DNA from: an uncultured Sphingomonas sp.
Lineage (GTDB): Bacteria > Pseudomonadota > Alphaproteobacteria > Sphingomonadales > Sphingomonadaceae
Reading direction: 5' to 3'
NCBI GenBank assembly: GCA_913775795.1
Contig: CAJYLT010000086.1
Location: 1-37,192 of the forward strand
DNA: 37,192 nucleotides
In this document: in pieces, positions 1-7,155 of the stretch
Layout of the letters: every line of letters starts with the position of its first letter
How positions within the stretch are numbered: the first letter of the stretch is position 1
Made by a program: the position numbers and the translations under genes
The notes under the pieces: generated by a model
Told to the model about the DNA's origin: nothing
Databases searched by the model: none
The model's input: the letters and a program-made list of their open reading frames with translations, nothing else

Positions 1-99
1 GTGCCATAGCGAGAAATAGCAAGGTCTGAATAGGCATGGAGCGATCCTACTTTTAAATGGGAAGCTGAACGACCGGCTACCTTGGCGCAAGGTCGTTCG

Positions 100-144
100 G
101 CCCGCTCACGTCCGCAAATGGGCGTGAGCGGACGGGCTGCTTTT
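100..144 (+). terminator. Terminator-like hairpin near the left edge
   Basis: GCCCG (100-104) can pair with CGGGC (133-137), and CTCACG (105-110) with CGTGAG (123-128). The stem is followed by TTTT at 141-144. A smaller perfect inverted repeat, GAACGACC (67-74) with GGTCGTTC (91-98), lies just upstream. The T-run suits a rightward transcript whose gene is off the left edge. The same DNA also lies past the end of the leftward gene at 153-755, where it lacks a T-run. Confidence 0.5.
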
Positions 145-152
145 GGCGATTG

Positions 153-755
153 TCAGCCGCGTCGCCAGCGATCGAGTGCGGTGACGAGGATCCCGCGTGC
201 GCGCCGGTTCGACATGCGCCAGCGCCGGGCCGCATGGGTCAGCGGCACGTCGTCCACGATCATCGCCAGCAACATCGCGCCGTTCGCGCCGATGCTCTCG
301 CGCCACTGTCCATAGGCGCGCTCGCGGATCACCGCGGCGACTGGCGCGGCCGACGCGCTGAGCGGCCCGCCGCCCGTGCCGCGCGGCTCGAGCTTCGCGG
401 TGCGGACCGCGACGTCGGCGACAATCGCCTCGTGCGCCGCGGCAATCTCCTGCGCCGCCGCCAGTTGATGCGCGTCGATCGCACCGGTCGAGGCGAGCCG
501 GGCGATTGATCCCTCGCGCCGCGACATGCGGGCATGGTTCTCGTGGGTCTCCGGCGTGCCATGCGCCTTGTGCGACCACCGTTCGCGCAGCTGCACCGCC
601 TCCTCGATCCCGGGCGCCAGGCGCACGACATCGACGCGGCCCTTGCGGCTGCGGTTGCGGCCGGGCTTCGGCCGCGGCCGGCCGAGTACCAAGTGGGCGA
701 CGCGCTGCGCCTCGATCTCGGCGGGGCTGTGCGGATTACTGGCGAGCATCGTCAT
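153..755 (-). CDS. Phage-like hypothetical protein (200 aa)
   Basis: I do not recognise this protein. The open frame runs on to 944, but those extra residues read as a shadow of the gene upstream. The protein-like sequence begins MTMLASNPHSPAEIEAQ at 755, with an alternative ATG at 749. It is rich in Ala, Arg and Glu, predicted largely helical, with a basic patch (GRNRSRKGR) near residue 30 and no signal peptide or membrane segment. The start overlaps the end of the winged-helix gene at 736-1116, so the two are probably co-transcribed and translationally coupled. A DNA-binding or packaging-related phage role is possible but not shown. Confidence 0.55.
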   Translation of the reverse strand: MTMLASNPHSPAEIEAQRVAHLVLGRPRPKPGRNRSRKGRVDVVRLAPGIEEAVQLRERWSHKAHGTPETHENHARMSRREGSIARLASTGAIDAHQLAAAQEIAAAHEAIVADVAVRTAKLEPRGTGGGPLSASAAPVAAVIRERAYGQWRESIGANGAMLLAMIVDDVPLTHAARRWRMSNRRARGILVTALDRWRRG

Positions 756-1116
756 GATCGGGAAGGTGCTCGATGATCGCGACCAGCGACAGATTGTCTT
801 TGGGCAACGTCGCCGGGGACACAGCAAGCACATCCTCGTCGACGACAAAGCCGTCCCGGCGCAGCTGTGCGATCGCCGCGCGCCTGGCGAGGCCGGGGAC
901 GGTGATCGCGCGCTGCGCTCCGACGAGGCGCTCCACGTCGCCATCTACGATCAGCTGGTCGACGAGCGTCCGCGCACGCTGCTTGCTGACCTTCAGCCCG
1001 CGCGCGATATCGATCATCGCCGGGCTATGCCCGCGCTCAACAATGAAATCGCAGATAAAGGCCAGCGCCTGCGCCTTGCGCGATCCTGTGGCCGTGGCCG
1101 CCGCTGGCCCCGTCAT
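736..1116 (-). CDS. LexA-type winged-helix DNA-binding protein (126 aa)
   Basis: Residues about 12-60 (QALAFICDFIVERGHSPAM, then IARGLKVSKQRARTLVDQL) have the shape of a LexA-type N-terminal winged helix: an opening helix, a GHSPAM turn, a recognition helix, and a wing followed by a VPGLA segment. The C-terminal half lacks the Ser/Lys autocleavage peptidase of LexA, so this is only a DNA-binding module. I chose the ATG at 1116 because GGGGGTG lies 5 nt upstream. The frame extends to 1284, but that part reads as non-coding. It is probably a regulator inside the integrated element, coupled to the gene at 153-755. The exact family is uncertain. Confidence 0.6.
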   Translation of the reverse strand: MTGPAAATATGSRKAQALAFICDFIVERGHSPAMIDIARGLKVSKQRARTLVDQLIVDGDVERLVGAQRAITVPGLARRAAIAQLRRDGFVVDEDVLAVSPATLPKDNLSLVAIIEHLPDHDDARQ

Positions 1117-1433
1117 GTTGTCACCCCCGGTCCCACCCGGCGCGCGGAACATACGGGAAACTCGCGTAAATTGGAACGACTCAACCATCGCAGCAGCGGA
1201 AATGCGGCGTTGGGGCGCGCCTTGCTCCACAAAACAATCTCCAAGTCGATGCCGGCTTCGGACCGATCGGAAGGACAGACACATAAACTTACAAAATAAA
1301 CAAGGTTCAGAATGGCTTAACCCCGAAAGTCACGAGTCGTGCGATTGGCAACGGCGCATCCGCCGACGACGCTGAAGGTCGCATGTCATGGGAGGGAGTG
1401 CTCTTCCTCATGCGCGATAAAGGGAGAAGACCG
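1117..1433. promoter_or_regulatory. Divergent intergenic region (317 bp)
   Basis: This gap separates the leftward gene starting at 1116 from the rightward secreted-protein gene starting at 1434, so it should hold promoters for both. It is more AT-rich around 1270-1320 than the flanks. I see no convincing -35/-10 pair, clear operator or credible ORF. Confidence 0.4.
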
Positions 1434-1679
1434 ATGCGCTTTCTTGCTTCGATGGCAGCTGTTTGTTTCGCCGCGATGCCCGTGACTGCCACCTCGGCCC
1501 AGACGATCGACACCAGTGAGCAGGACGCTCAATACGAAGCCTGCGTCTTCGCGGCGATCGGATGGGGCTACTCGCCGAATCAAGCAGCCCAGATGTGCTA
1601 CGAGAACATCTATGGTGATGAGAATCCGGACGGCCCGCCGGACCGTACCTGCGATCATGCCGCCTGCGATCGCGACTGA
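1434..1679 (+). CDS. Small exported Cys-containing protein (81 aa)
   Basis: The start at 1434 has GGGAGAAG just upstream and begins a clear Sec signal peptide: MRFLA, a hydrophobic core, then TATSAQ with cleavage likely after Ala/Gln near residue 23. The mature part is about 58 residues, acidic, with four cysteines (ACVF, MCYE, TCDH, ACDRD), as expected for a disulfide-bonded periplasmic protein. An in-frame ATG at 1383 would hide the signal peptide, so I rejected it. The gene is a single transcription unit closed by a strong terminator at 1700. I do not recognise the family. It may be a lysogenic-conversion gene of the element. Confidence 0.65.
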   Translation: MRFLASMAAVCFAAMPVTATSAQTIDTSEQDAQYEACVFAAIGWGYSPNQAAQMCYENIYGDENPDGPPDRTCDHAACDRD

Positions 1680-1699
1680 AGTTTCGGACTGCCGCGCGA

Positions 1700-1736
1700 G
1701 GGGCGGGTGGGCGACGATGCCCGCCCGCCCCTTTTC
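1700..1736 (+). terminator. Intrinsic terminator
   Basis: GGGGCGGGTGGGC (1700-1712) pairs with GCCCGCCCGCCCC (1719-1731) across a 6-nt loop, with one G-T wobble, and TTTT follows at 1732-1735. It ends the transcript of the secreted-protein gene at 1434-1679. Confidence 0.85.
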
Positions 1737-1787
1737 ATTCGGTTCGGCACATTGCGATCTGTTCTTTATTCGTTCTAAGGCGGCGGC

Positions 1788-2114
1788 ATGGATCGAGTCG
1801 CTCGCCAGCTTCGCCGACGCGCCGTCCTCGTCCTGCTCGAGGCGGCGCAGACCGCTCGCTATCGCCGCCATGTGCGCAGCCGATCGATCGCGTTCGCGCT
1901 GGCCTATTTGCGCGTCACCTGCGGGATCGACCGCGCGCGGTGCGAAGCGTTCTGGGAAGCGCTCGAGGAAGACAGCGTCATCCGCCATCCCAAGATCTAC
2001 ACCGCCGCCGCGTCGATCGCCCAGCTCGCCGGCGAACCGTTCGACGACGCGGCCGACGCTGCGATCTGGCGCGAATGCCAAGCCCGCCACGAGGCCGAGA
2101 GAAGCGGTCGCTAA
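1788..2114 (+). CDS. Hypothetical protein (108 aa)
   Basis: This is a compact, predicted helical protein. Its N-terminus is very basic (RQLRRRAVLVLL), followed by SIAFALAYLRVTCG and a KIYTAAASIAQLAG segment. There is no signal peptide. An AAGGCGG stretch precedes the ATG. The family is not recognised. Codon use matches the high-GC neighbours, unlike the next gene. It stands alone between a terminator and an AT-rich stretch (2115-2321) in which I see no gene. Confidence 0.55.
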   Translation: MDRVARQLRRRAVLVLLEAAQTARYRRHVRSRSIAFALAYLRVTCGIDRARCEAFWEALEEDSVIRHPKIYTAAASIAQLAGEPFDDAADAAIWRECQARHEAERSGR

Positions 2115-2321
2115 TTTGTGGTGTATCCATCGATGCGGCTTGGTGCTGGAAAGTTGAGCACCTTAATATAGACTGCGTCGTCGATGTAGCACTCGATATG
2201 CAGTGTCGAGCGCAGGGGGAAGCGTGATAAATAGGCTTCAAGTGCACATTGCTACGCCTACTACGCAAGCCATGAAAATCCCATTACAAGGTGATGAAAT
2301 GAAAAGCGGATCAATCTTTTT

Positions 2322-3149
2322 ATGAGCTTGACTGGCCAAGTAGATATTAAGTTGTCGCTTGAGGTGCTATCGTCTGTGGGTACTGCAGCGGCAGCAATAT
2401 TCTCTGCGTATAGTGCATGGGCTGCGCGAAACAGTGCGGCGTCTGCCCGTGATGCAGTTGATGAGGCCCGTCTCGCGCGCCGAAACGAAATCCTGCCAAG
2501 ATTTGTGTTAGACAAAGAATTTCTAGATTTTAGTTTTTCGTGGTACGACACGGCGAATATGGAGGGAAGACCCCGACTTTTGGCGCGAAAGGACGATAAC
2601 GATACCCATCCTCAATCGCCAAAATTCACGTTGTCGAATGTTGGCGAGCGACCTGCATTAGATATAACAATCGTCTTCGAACTCATCGATCATCATGGTG
2701 ATCTAACTATACCGGAGGGTTATAATCAGATTGGTATTTCAGTCGAAAATACCATCCATCCAACGACCGCTCCGAAGTCTCTGCCAATTGTAAGTTACAA
2801 GCGACCAGACGGTCTGAGTACCGGCTTTCCCGCGTACCGTAAAGCCAGTCAGTACCTTGCAAATCTGGTCCCGGGTTCGCCAAGATCAATTTCGTTTCCA
2901 GAGCCTCTATTGCACCGCATCTTTATGAGAGGGCTTCAAGCTGGTGGTATCGTTTGCACAGAAAAGCCACTCGTGCTGATAATCCAGATTGACGGGTTCA
3001 CTGTCGATCGCGAGATTGTAAGCGAGCAATTCCGCTTTCATATCAAGCCTTTCGCTTATGGACCTTCTCTGCCAGTTGAGGCCTACGGACACATAGAAGA
3101 GTTGCCAATGTATTCAGCGGGCGAAGATCAGCAAAAGTTTTCCGTATAG
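2322..3149 (+). CDS. AT-rich membrane-anchored cargo protein (275 aa)
   Basis: The N-terminus carries a hydrophobic stretch (LSSVGTAAAAIFSAYSAWAA, about residues 16-35) followed by a charged helix (ARDAVDEARLARRNE). This suggests a single-pass anchor or coiled segment. The remaining 210 residues look like a beta-rich soluble domain (FTLSNVGERPALDITIVFEL). The overall shape recalls small cargo proteins of unknown function carried on mobile elements. Base composition and codon use (TTA, AGA, ATA, AAT) differ sharply from everything else here, so recent acquisition is likely. No catalytic motif is visible and no function is assigned. Confidence 0.75.
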   Translation: MSLTGQVDIKLSLEVLSSVGTAAAAIFSAYSAWAARNSAASARDAVDEARLARRNEILPRFVLDKEFLDFSFSWYDTANMEGRPRLLARKDDNDTHPQSPKFTLSNVGERPALDITIVFELIDHHGDLTIPEGYNQIGISVENTIHPTTAPKSLPIVSYKRPDGLSTGFPAYRKASQYLANLVPGSPRSISFPEPLLHRIFMRGLQAGGIVCTEKPLVLIIQIDGFTVDREIVSEQFRFHIKPFAYGPSLPVEAYGHIEELPMYSAGEDQQKFSV

Positions 3150-3265
3150 AGCAACAGAGACCTGCCCGCGTAAGATGTCCCGTCCGACGCGGGCGGCGCG
3201 GGGCGCGGAGATCAGGACCTAGCAGGCGGCGGTTCGGCGATCGTACCCCCGCGATACCCCGGCGC

Positions 3266-3646
3266 TCAACGAGCGGCGGCGTCCTTGCCACGCTCGATCA
3301 GCACCGCGTCGAGCTTGGCCTCGATCCGCTCTAGCCGATCTACCTTTGTCTCGATCTTGCCGACCGTAACCTCAAGCTTGGTGAGCCGGTCTTCGATCGG
3401 CGCGAACTTGCCTTCCAGAGCTTGATACGCTGCCCAACCGGCAGCCGCGATGACCAAGAAGCCGCCGATCAGTCCGTACAGCAGGTTGCGCACGTCGCCG
3501 TGCAGCTGTCCGAGCTGGCGCTCGACATCGGCTTTCCAATCGTCCGTCACACCGTCCGATGTGCCACCGCCGCCGCCGTGGTTCAATGACCGGTAAGACT
3601 GCTCCAGCTCGAGGAGCCGCTTCAGGCGATCATCAATCGCTGCCAT
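3266..3646 (-). CDS. Membrane protein with C-terminal coiled coil (126 aa)
   Basis: An N-terminal helix is followed by a Gly run (HGGGGGTSDG), then a single membrane span (LYGLIGGFLVIAAAGWAAY, about residues 56-74), then a heptad-rich coiled coil (RLTKLEVTVGKIETKVDRL). This layout is common in small phage membrane proteins of the XhlA/holin-accessory type, though I cannot assign it to that family. Its start overlaps the end of the gene at 3633-4052 by 14 nt, so it is probably the last gene of the leftward immunity operon. It may act in superinfection exclusion or lysis; this is inference only. Confidence 0.6.
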   Translation of the reverse strand: MAAIDDRLKRLLELEQSYRSLNHGGGGGTSDGVTDDWKADVERQLGQLHGDVRNLLYGLIGGFLVIAAAGWAAYQALEGKFAPIEDRLTKLEVTVGKIETKVDRLERIEAKLDAVLIERGKDAAAR

Positions 3647-4052
3647 TGTTACGGACCAACGTTTCGAGGGCCTCGCTCAGGCGATCCGCGAACTGCGTTT
3701 TCTCGGTAGCTGAGCGGATACGAATGTCTCTGAAGACCACAGAAGCTTGGCGACCTTGGTCGAGGATCATCTTGATCTTCGTTATCGTCTCCTGCGGGTC
3801 ATTCACCAGTTGCCCCATCAGTGCATCGACCAAAGTGAGTTGAGACCTGACCAAAATGTCGGCCATTTTCAGGAATTCGTCACGGGATAGCGCTCCGCCG
3901 AAGGCTGCCCGGTGACCTTGGTCAATAAGGCTATCCTCGACCCCAGCCTGCTTGGCCTTTCGAAGCAGTTCGAAAAATTGCTCTCGCGCAGCATCGAGGT
4001 CCCCAAGCAGGGAATCCTCTAGGCCCACGTCTTGACTGTGGTCGTCGCTCAT
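3633..4052 (-). CDS. Hypothetical acidic helical protein (139 aa)
   Basis: The protein is acidic and predicted all-helical (LDAAREQFFELLRKAKQAG, then ETITKIKMILDQGRQ), with no membrane span, signal or metal-binding motif. I do not recognise it. It sits 7 nt after the WYL/TerB-like gene and overlaps the coiled-coil membrane protein gene, so it is probably a middle gene of the leftward lysogeny operon. Confidence 0.55.
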   Translation of the reverse strand: MSDDHSQDVGLEDSLLGDLDAAREQFFELLRKAKQAGVEDSLIDQGHRAAFGGALSRDEFLKMADILVRSQLTLVDALMGQLVNDPQETITKIKMILDQGRQASVVFRDIRIRSATEKTQFADRLSEALETLVRNNGSD

Positions 4053-4059
4053 CAGCTTT

Positions 4060-4821
4060 TCACGCGCGCCCGCTGTCCGCGATCGCCTTGAGCGCGTTGC
4101 TCATCTCGACAGCCCATTCGAATTCCTCGGTATTGATCCGGCCGTCGGCCTCAATCACCTCCGCGCCGTGGTGAAGCATGAAGCGGGCGATCTGCGACCC
4201 CTGCGGCGCCTTCGCGATCCGGCCGAGCGCCTTCACCATGTCGATGCCGTCGGGAGCGAGGCGCTTGGCGTCTTCGCCCGTGTCGCGGCACAGCCGATCG
4301 GATCCGCCGAAATTGAGGCAGTAGCGCTCGATCATCGTGTTGATCGCCTCCCGCTCGAGCGGGTGATAGTCGCCGTCGCACCTGGCGAGGAACGAGCCGA
4401 CGCGAACGACGTCGGTGAGCAGCTTGTCCTTGCACCGCGCGGCGCCGGTCGTCCGCAGCATCTCGAAATGCAGGGCTGGGTCGAGAACCTCCCCGGTCTC
4501 GCAGCAGGCGAGCTGTTGAATGCGATCGACCCGGAAACTCCGGTCCTGCTGGCGCTCATGGCAATAGGCGTAGAGGTGGGTGGCCGCGCCGGTCCCCTCG
4601 ATCCGATGCAGGGTGATCCGGCGCTGCGACGCCTCGCCCTTGGCGTTTGCGTAAGCGATGAATGCGGACCAGGCCGAAGCGTCATTGCGCTCGACGGGTG
4701 TCGCCAGTTCGGGCTCCTCGTCGACGATCGAGACGATCTGCTTGGGCGGGATGGGCGGTGTAACGCGCCGGCTCCTGGTCGTGCGAAGCATCTTGCCGAA
4801 GTCGAAGCCGAACGCCTGCAT
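4060..4821 (-). CDS. WYL-like plus TerB-like domain protein (253 aa)
   Basis: Residues about 45-105 (FIAYANAKGEASQRRITL, then YAYCHERQQDRSFRVDRI) match the pattern of a WYL-type ligand-binding domain: a short beta-barrel with a closing RSFRVDRI strand. The C-terminal half (DVVRVGSFLARCDGDYHPLE, then GAEVIEADGRINTEEFEW) has the DGxxxxxE acidic repeats typical of TerB-like helical domains. Such proteins occur in stress, phage-defence and regulatory loci. I chose the ATG at 4821, not 4866, because GAGGGGG lies 6 nt upstream and the repressor stop (TAG) is one base away. That gives translational coupling to the repressor. Confidence 0.65.
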   Translation of the reverse strand: MQAFGFDFGKMLRTTRSRRVTPPIPPKQIVSIVDEEPELATPVERNDASAWSAFIAYANAKGEASQRRITLHRIEGTGAATHLYAYCHERQQDRSFRVDRIQQLACCETGEVLDPALHFEMLRTTGAARCKDKLLTDVVRVGSFLARCDGDYHPLEREAINTMIERYCLNFGGSDRLCRDTGEDAKRLAPDGIDMVKALGRIAKAPQGSQIARFMLHHGAEVIEADGRINTEEFEWAVEMSNALKAIADSGRA

Positions 4822-4822
4822 C

Positions 4823-5266
4823 CTAACCCCCTCGCGATTGCGCTCTGTATGTGTGTCGGTTGCCATGCACCGACGCCCGATGGTCGCCGGCCATCTCGTC
4901 GATGAGGGTCATCACCGCGCCGCGCGCCCGCTCGCTGAGCAGCGCGAACTTCTCGAGAAGCTCGAGATCCGCAGTGGAAAGCAGCGGTTGATCGGGAATA
5001 CCCGATTCGGGGTCATCGGTTTCGCCGGTTAGGTATGCTGGAGTCGTGCGAAGCTCGCGCGCGATCAGGTGGAGGTGCTTCGACCCGTAACCTTTTCCCG
5101 ATACAAGATTGTATATTGAGGCCTGACTAATCCCGACCCGCCGTCCGAGCTCGGCTTGAGAGAGGCCCAGCACCTGCATTCGTGATCGAAGACGAGCAGC
5201 GTCAAGCATAGCCCGATCTACAACCTTACCTTTAGATCGCGGACACAGATTTATCTGTTGACTCAT
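4823..5266 (-). CDS. XRE-family phage repressor (147 aa)
   Basis: A classic helix-turn-helix (MQVLGLSQAELGRRVGISQ, then ASIYNLVSGKGYGSKHL) is followed by a short C-terminal region with no LexA-like peptidase. The neighbouring divergent Cro/YdaS-type gene and the palindromes between them point to the lysogeny repressor of the element. Start choice is uncertain. ATG 5266 is the longest. ATG 5209 gives the more usual XRE start (MLDAARLRSRMQ), has AAGG-type sequence upstream and leaves the palindrome at 5245-5258 in untranslated DNA. Without a peptidase, induction is probably not by RecA-stimulated self-cleavage. Confidence 0.8.
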   Translation of the reverse strand: MSQQINLCPRSKGKVVDRAMLDAARLRSRMQVLGLSQAELGRRVGISQASIYNLVSGKGYGSKHLHLIARELRTTPAYLTGETDDPESGIPDQPLLSTADLELLEKFALLSERARGAVMTLIDEMAGDHRASVHGNRHTYRAQSRGG

Positions 5267-5284
5267 CTACAAGTAAGCCTGTAG
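5245..5284. promoter_or_regulatory. Operators of the repressor/Cro switch
   Basis: Two dyads lie between the divergent regulators. ACAGAT-TT-ATCTGT (5245-5258) is a perfect 14-bp palindrome. CTACAAG (5267-5273) and CCTGTAG (5278-5284) form an 18-bp palindrome with one mismatch. TTGACT (5258-5263) could be the -35 of the rightward promoter, with a weak -10 near 5280, so both dyads would overlap the promoter and the transcript would start close to the ATG at 5294. GATAAA on the lower strand in the first palindrome could be the -10 of the repressor promoter. Confidence 0.6.
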
Positions 5285-5293
5285 CCAATCGAC

Positions 5294-5551
5294 ATGGCTG
5301 ATGCTCCGCCTTCGATGCACCATGCGCTTTGTAACGCGGTTCGAATTATCGGATCGCAGTCGGCGATGGGGCGGCTCGTTGGCGTATCCCAGGCTGCGGT
5401 CTGGCAATGGCTGAAGGACGAAAAGCCACTCCCCGCCGAACACGTTCTCGCCGTCGAGGCGACAACCGGCGTCTCGCGCCACGACCTGCGCCCGGACATC
5501 TACCCTCGCGAACCGGCTGCCCCTGACCAGCTCGACGGGCTGCGCGCGTGA
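5294..5551 (+). CDS. Cro/YdaS-type antirepressor (85 aa)
   Basis: This small helix-turn-helix protein (AVRIIGSQSAMGRLVGVSQ, then AAVWQWLKDEKPLPAEHVLA, then TTGVSRHDLRPDIYP) has the typical YdaS/Cro pattern found in prophages, including the closing RxDIYP. It is divergent to the repressor across a 27-bp gap and opens the rightward early operon. There is little room for a leader, so the mRNA may be leaderless or nearly so. By family analogy it represses the repressor promoter and favours lytic or excision functions. Confidence 0.8.
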   Translation: MADAPPSMHHALCNAVRIIGSQSAMGRLVGVSQAAVWQWLKDEKPLPAEHVLAVEATTGVSRHDLRPDIYPREPAAPDQLDGLRA

Positions 5552-5778
5552 TCGTCCCAACCTCATCCTCCTTCGGTCGTCCCTGTTCGGCCGGAGCGCG
5601 CGGGCGGCGCCTTTCGATTACCGCCGCCCGTGCGACCCTCCATTCGGCCGCGTCGACCGGCCGGATCGCGCGACACCCCACCCGCCGCGCGCTTCCTGTC
5701 GATGTTACCCAAGCTAACTTTGCCGGCGCCGGTCGTCCTGCACGATCGGCGCCGCTTTTCGTGGGGCAGGGGGCGTGA
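5548..5778 (+). CDS. Possible small protein between cro-like and next gene (76 aa)
   Basis: A GTG at 5548 overlaps the cro-like stop (GTGA), and the frame ends at 5778, where the next gene starts with another GTGA overlap. That coupling matches the rest of this operon. Against it, the translation is a low-complexity Arg/Ala/Ser mix with no fold signature, and it contains the terminator-like hairpin at 5724-5754. It could equally be an untranslated spacer. Confidence 0.3.
   Translation: MIVPTSSSFGRPCSAGARGRRLSITAARATLHSAASTGRIARHPTRRALPVDVTQANFAGAGRPARSAPLFVGQGA
5724..5759 (+). terminator. Hairpin with T-run between cro-like and next early gene
   Basis: A 13-bp stem (5724-5736 with 5742-5754, one G-T wobble) with a CCTGC loop is followed by CTTTT. 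In lambda, the tR1 terminator occupies the same place between cro and cII. A conditional terminator here would fit, but this is inference. Confidence 0.4.
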
Positions 5779-6230
5779 CGAAGCCTCGCCAGCCTCTCAG
5801 CTTCGAAGCTGCCCTGATGAATCTCATCGGCGCGATCGGCCATGAAGAGGCGAGGGCGATCACCGGCCGCACGCACAGTCGGCTCGTCGATTATCTCGAC
5901 CCGGACAAGGACGGCAGCATCCGTCTCGATCACGCCTTCCAGCTAGAGCGGCGCTACCGCGAGCTCGGCCACCCGGGCGCGCCGCTGCACGACGCGTGGC
6001 GCGAGCAGCTCGGGCTGGGGGAGGGCAACGGCGTTGCCGACAGCGCCGCGCTGCTGCGCCAGGCGGCGGTCGTCGCCAAGGAAACGGGCGAGGCGACCGC
6101 CGCGGCGATCGCCGCCGCCGGACCCAACGCCACCGACGTCGACAAGGCGATCGCTCGCCGTGAGATCGACGAGGCGATCGCCGAACTCGCCAAGAAACGC
6201 ACGATGCTCGAGCCGGCCCAGCCCCCCTGA
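5775..6230 (+). CDS. Phage early regulatory-type protein (151 aa)
   Basis: The N-terminal 70 residues (LSFEAALMNLIGAIGHEEAR, then GRTHSRLVDYLDPDKDG, then IRLDHAFQLERRYRELG) suggest a helical HTH-like domain similar in layout to phage CII-type regulators. The C-terminal part is an Ala/Glu-rich helix (RREIDEAIAELAKKRTML). The GTG start overlaps the preceding frame. Its position, third in the rightward early operon, fits a CII-like activator. Sequence identity to a named family is not established. Confidence 0.55.
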   Translation: MTKPRQPLSFEAALMNLIGAIGHEEARAITGRTHSRLVDYLDPDKDGSIRLDHAFQLERRYRELGHPGAPLHDAWREQLGLGEGNGVADSAALLRQAAVVAKETGEATAAAIAAAGPNATDVDKAIARREIDEAIAELAKKRTMLEPAQPP

Positions 6231-6332
6231 TCCCCGCGGGCACCCCTGAGCCCGCAACCCGCCGCTACCCGCCGACCCGCACCACGCGCGACCCCGTCGC
6301 CGCGAACGCCTTTCCTTTGCCCGAGGCCCACC

Positions 6333-6764
6333 ATGGCGATGTCCCCCGGCCAGTACCTGCGCAAATGCCGCGAGCGTGCCGGCCTCGTCCTCGACGACGT
6401 CGCGATCGGGCTCGACACCGTGCCGCCGGTCGCCGCCTCGGTTCGGGCGGCGTGGCTTGGCCAGATTGAGGCGGATATCGTGCCGGTGCCCGATGGCCTC
6501 GCCGCGGCGATCGTCGATGCCGGGCTCTTCACGCTCGACGCCGATGTGCTCGATCGACTGATCGACCTCTACAGCTACCGCGCCCGGCTGCCCGAGCCAC
6601 GCGTCTGCCGCGGCTGTGGCTGCACCCATTTCGACCCGTGCTTCGAAGCGGCTGTCGGCATGAGCTGCGCCTGGATGGCCGAGGATCCTACGCTCTGCAC
6701 CGCCTGCCGCCCGATCGAGCCCGCGCCCCAGCTGGCCCGCCCCGACGCGAGCGTCGCGGCATGA
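6333..6764 (+). CDS. HTH-like protein with C-terminal Cys cluster (143 aa)
   Basis: The N-terminus (MAMSPGQYLRKCRERAGLVL) looks like a degenerate XRE helix-turn-helix. The C-terminal third holds seven cysteines (C92, C95, C97, C103, C112, C122, C125) in the pattern CRGCGCTHFDPC...SCAW...LCTAC. This is a zinc-ribbon-like module I recognise from other phage early proteins, where it often ends CxW(v)xxdlCsxC. A DNA- or RNA-binding role is likely. The next gene starts with an ATGA overlap. The 100-bp gap before this gene shows no clear feature. Confidence 0.65.
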   Translation: MAMSPGQYLRKCRERAGLVLDDVAIGLDTVPPVAASVRAAWLGQIEADIVPVPDGLAAAIVDAGLFTLDADVLDRLIDLYSYRARLPEPRVCRGCGCTHFDPCFEAAVGMSCAWMAEDPTLCTACRPIEPAPQLARPDASVAA

Positions 6765-6922
6765 TCCTCGCGATCCGCCTGCGCCGCGCCGCACTGTTCT
6801 TCGTCGGCGTCGCCGTCGCCGCCCGCGTCGGCGGGTCGATCGCGATCGCCACCGCGGCGGCGGTGATCGCCGTCGTCTGCGCCTTCCTGCTCTTCATCCT
6901 GGTCACCCTGGAGGCTCCCTGA
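6761..6922 (+). CDS. Small membrane protein (53 aa)
   Basis: The ATG at 6761 overlaps the previous stop (ATGA), and the stop overlaps the next start (TGATG). The protein is two hydrophobic stretches (LFFVGVAVAARVGGSIAIA and AVIAVVCAFLLFILVTL) with an Arg-rich N-terminus, so it is probably an inner-membrane protein. No family is recognised. The tight overlaps on both sides are the main argument that it is real. Confidence 0.55.
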   Translation: MILAIRLRRAALFFVGVAVAARVGGSIAIATAAAVIAVVCAFLLFILVTLEAP

Positions 6923-7155
6923 TGATCCGTTTCGTCGACCGTACGACCATCGCCGGGCCGCGCCCCGACGTCTTCCACCCGTTCGGCTGCGACTGCCGCC
7001 AGTGCGAGCCGCCGGCGCCGAGTATCGCCCCCCGCGCGACGATCGTCGGCGACGCGGCCGCGTTGCTCGCTGGCATCGGCGCCGGGACCGTCCTGACCAT
7101 CGCCGCTGCCTGGATCACCGGCGCGCCCGGCATTGGCGTGGTGTTCGGGCTGTGA
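6922..7155 (+). CDS. Small Cys-containing membrane protein (77 aa)
   Basis: It starts MIRFVDRT and holds a HPFGCDCRQCEPP motif (three Cys, possible metal or zinc site), then a hydrophobic tail (AALLAGIGAGTVLTIAAAW) that could span the membrane. Both ends overlap neighbouring genes (TGATG and GTGA). Short proteins of this kind, with an FHPxxCxCxxC module, occur in phage early regions. The function is unknown. Confidence 0.55.
   Translation: MIRFVDRTTIAGPRPDVFHPFGCDCRQCEPPAPSIAPRATIVGDAAALLAGIGAGTVLTIAAAWITGAPGIGVVFGL

Noticed and set aside
3164..3194. GCCCGCG/CGCGGGC inverted repeat between convergent genes as a terminator
   Set aside because: The 17-nt loop is large and no T-run follows on either strand.
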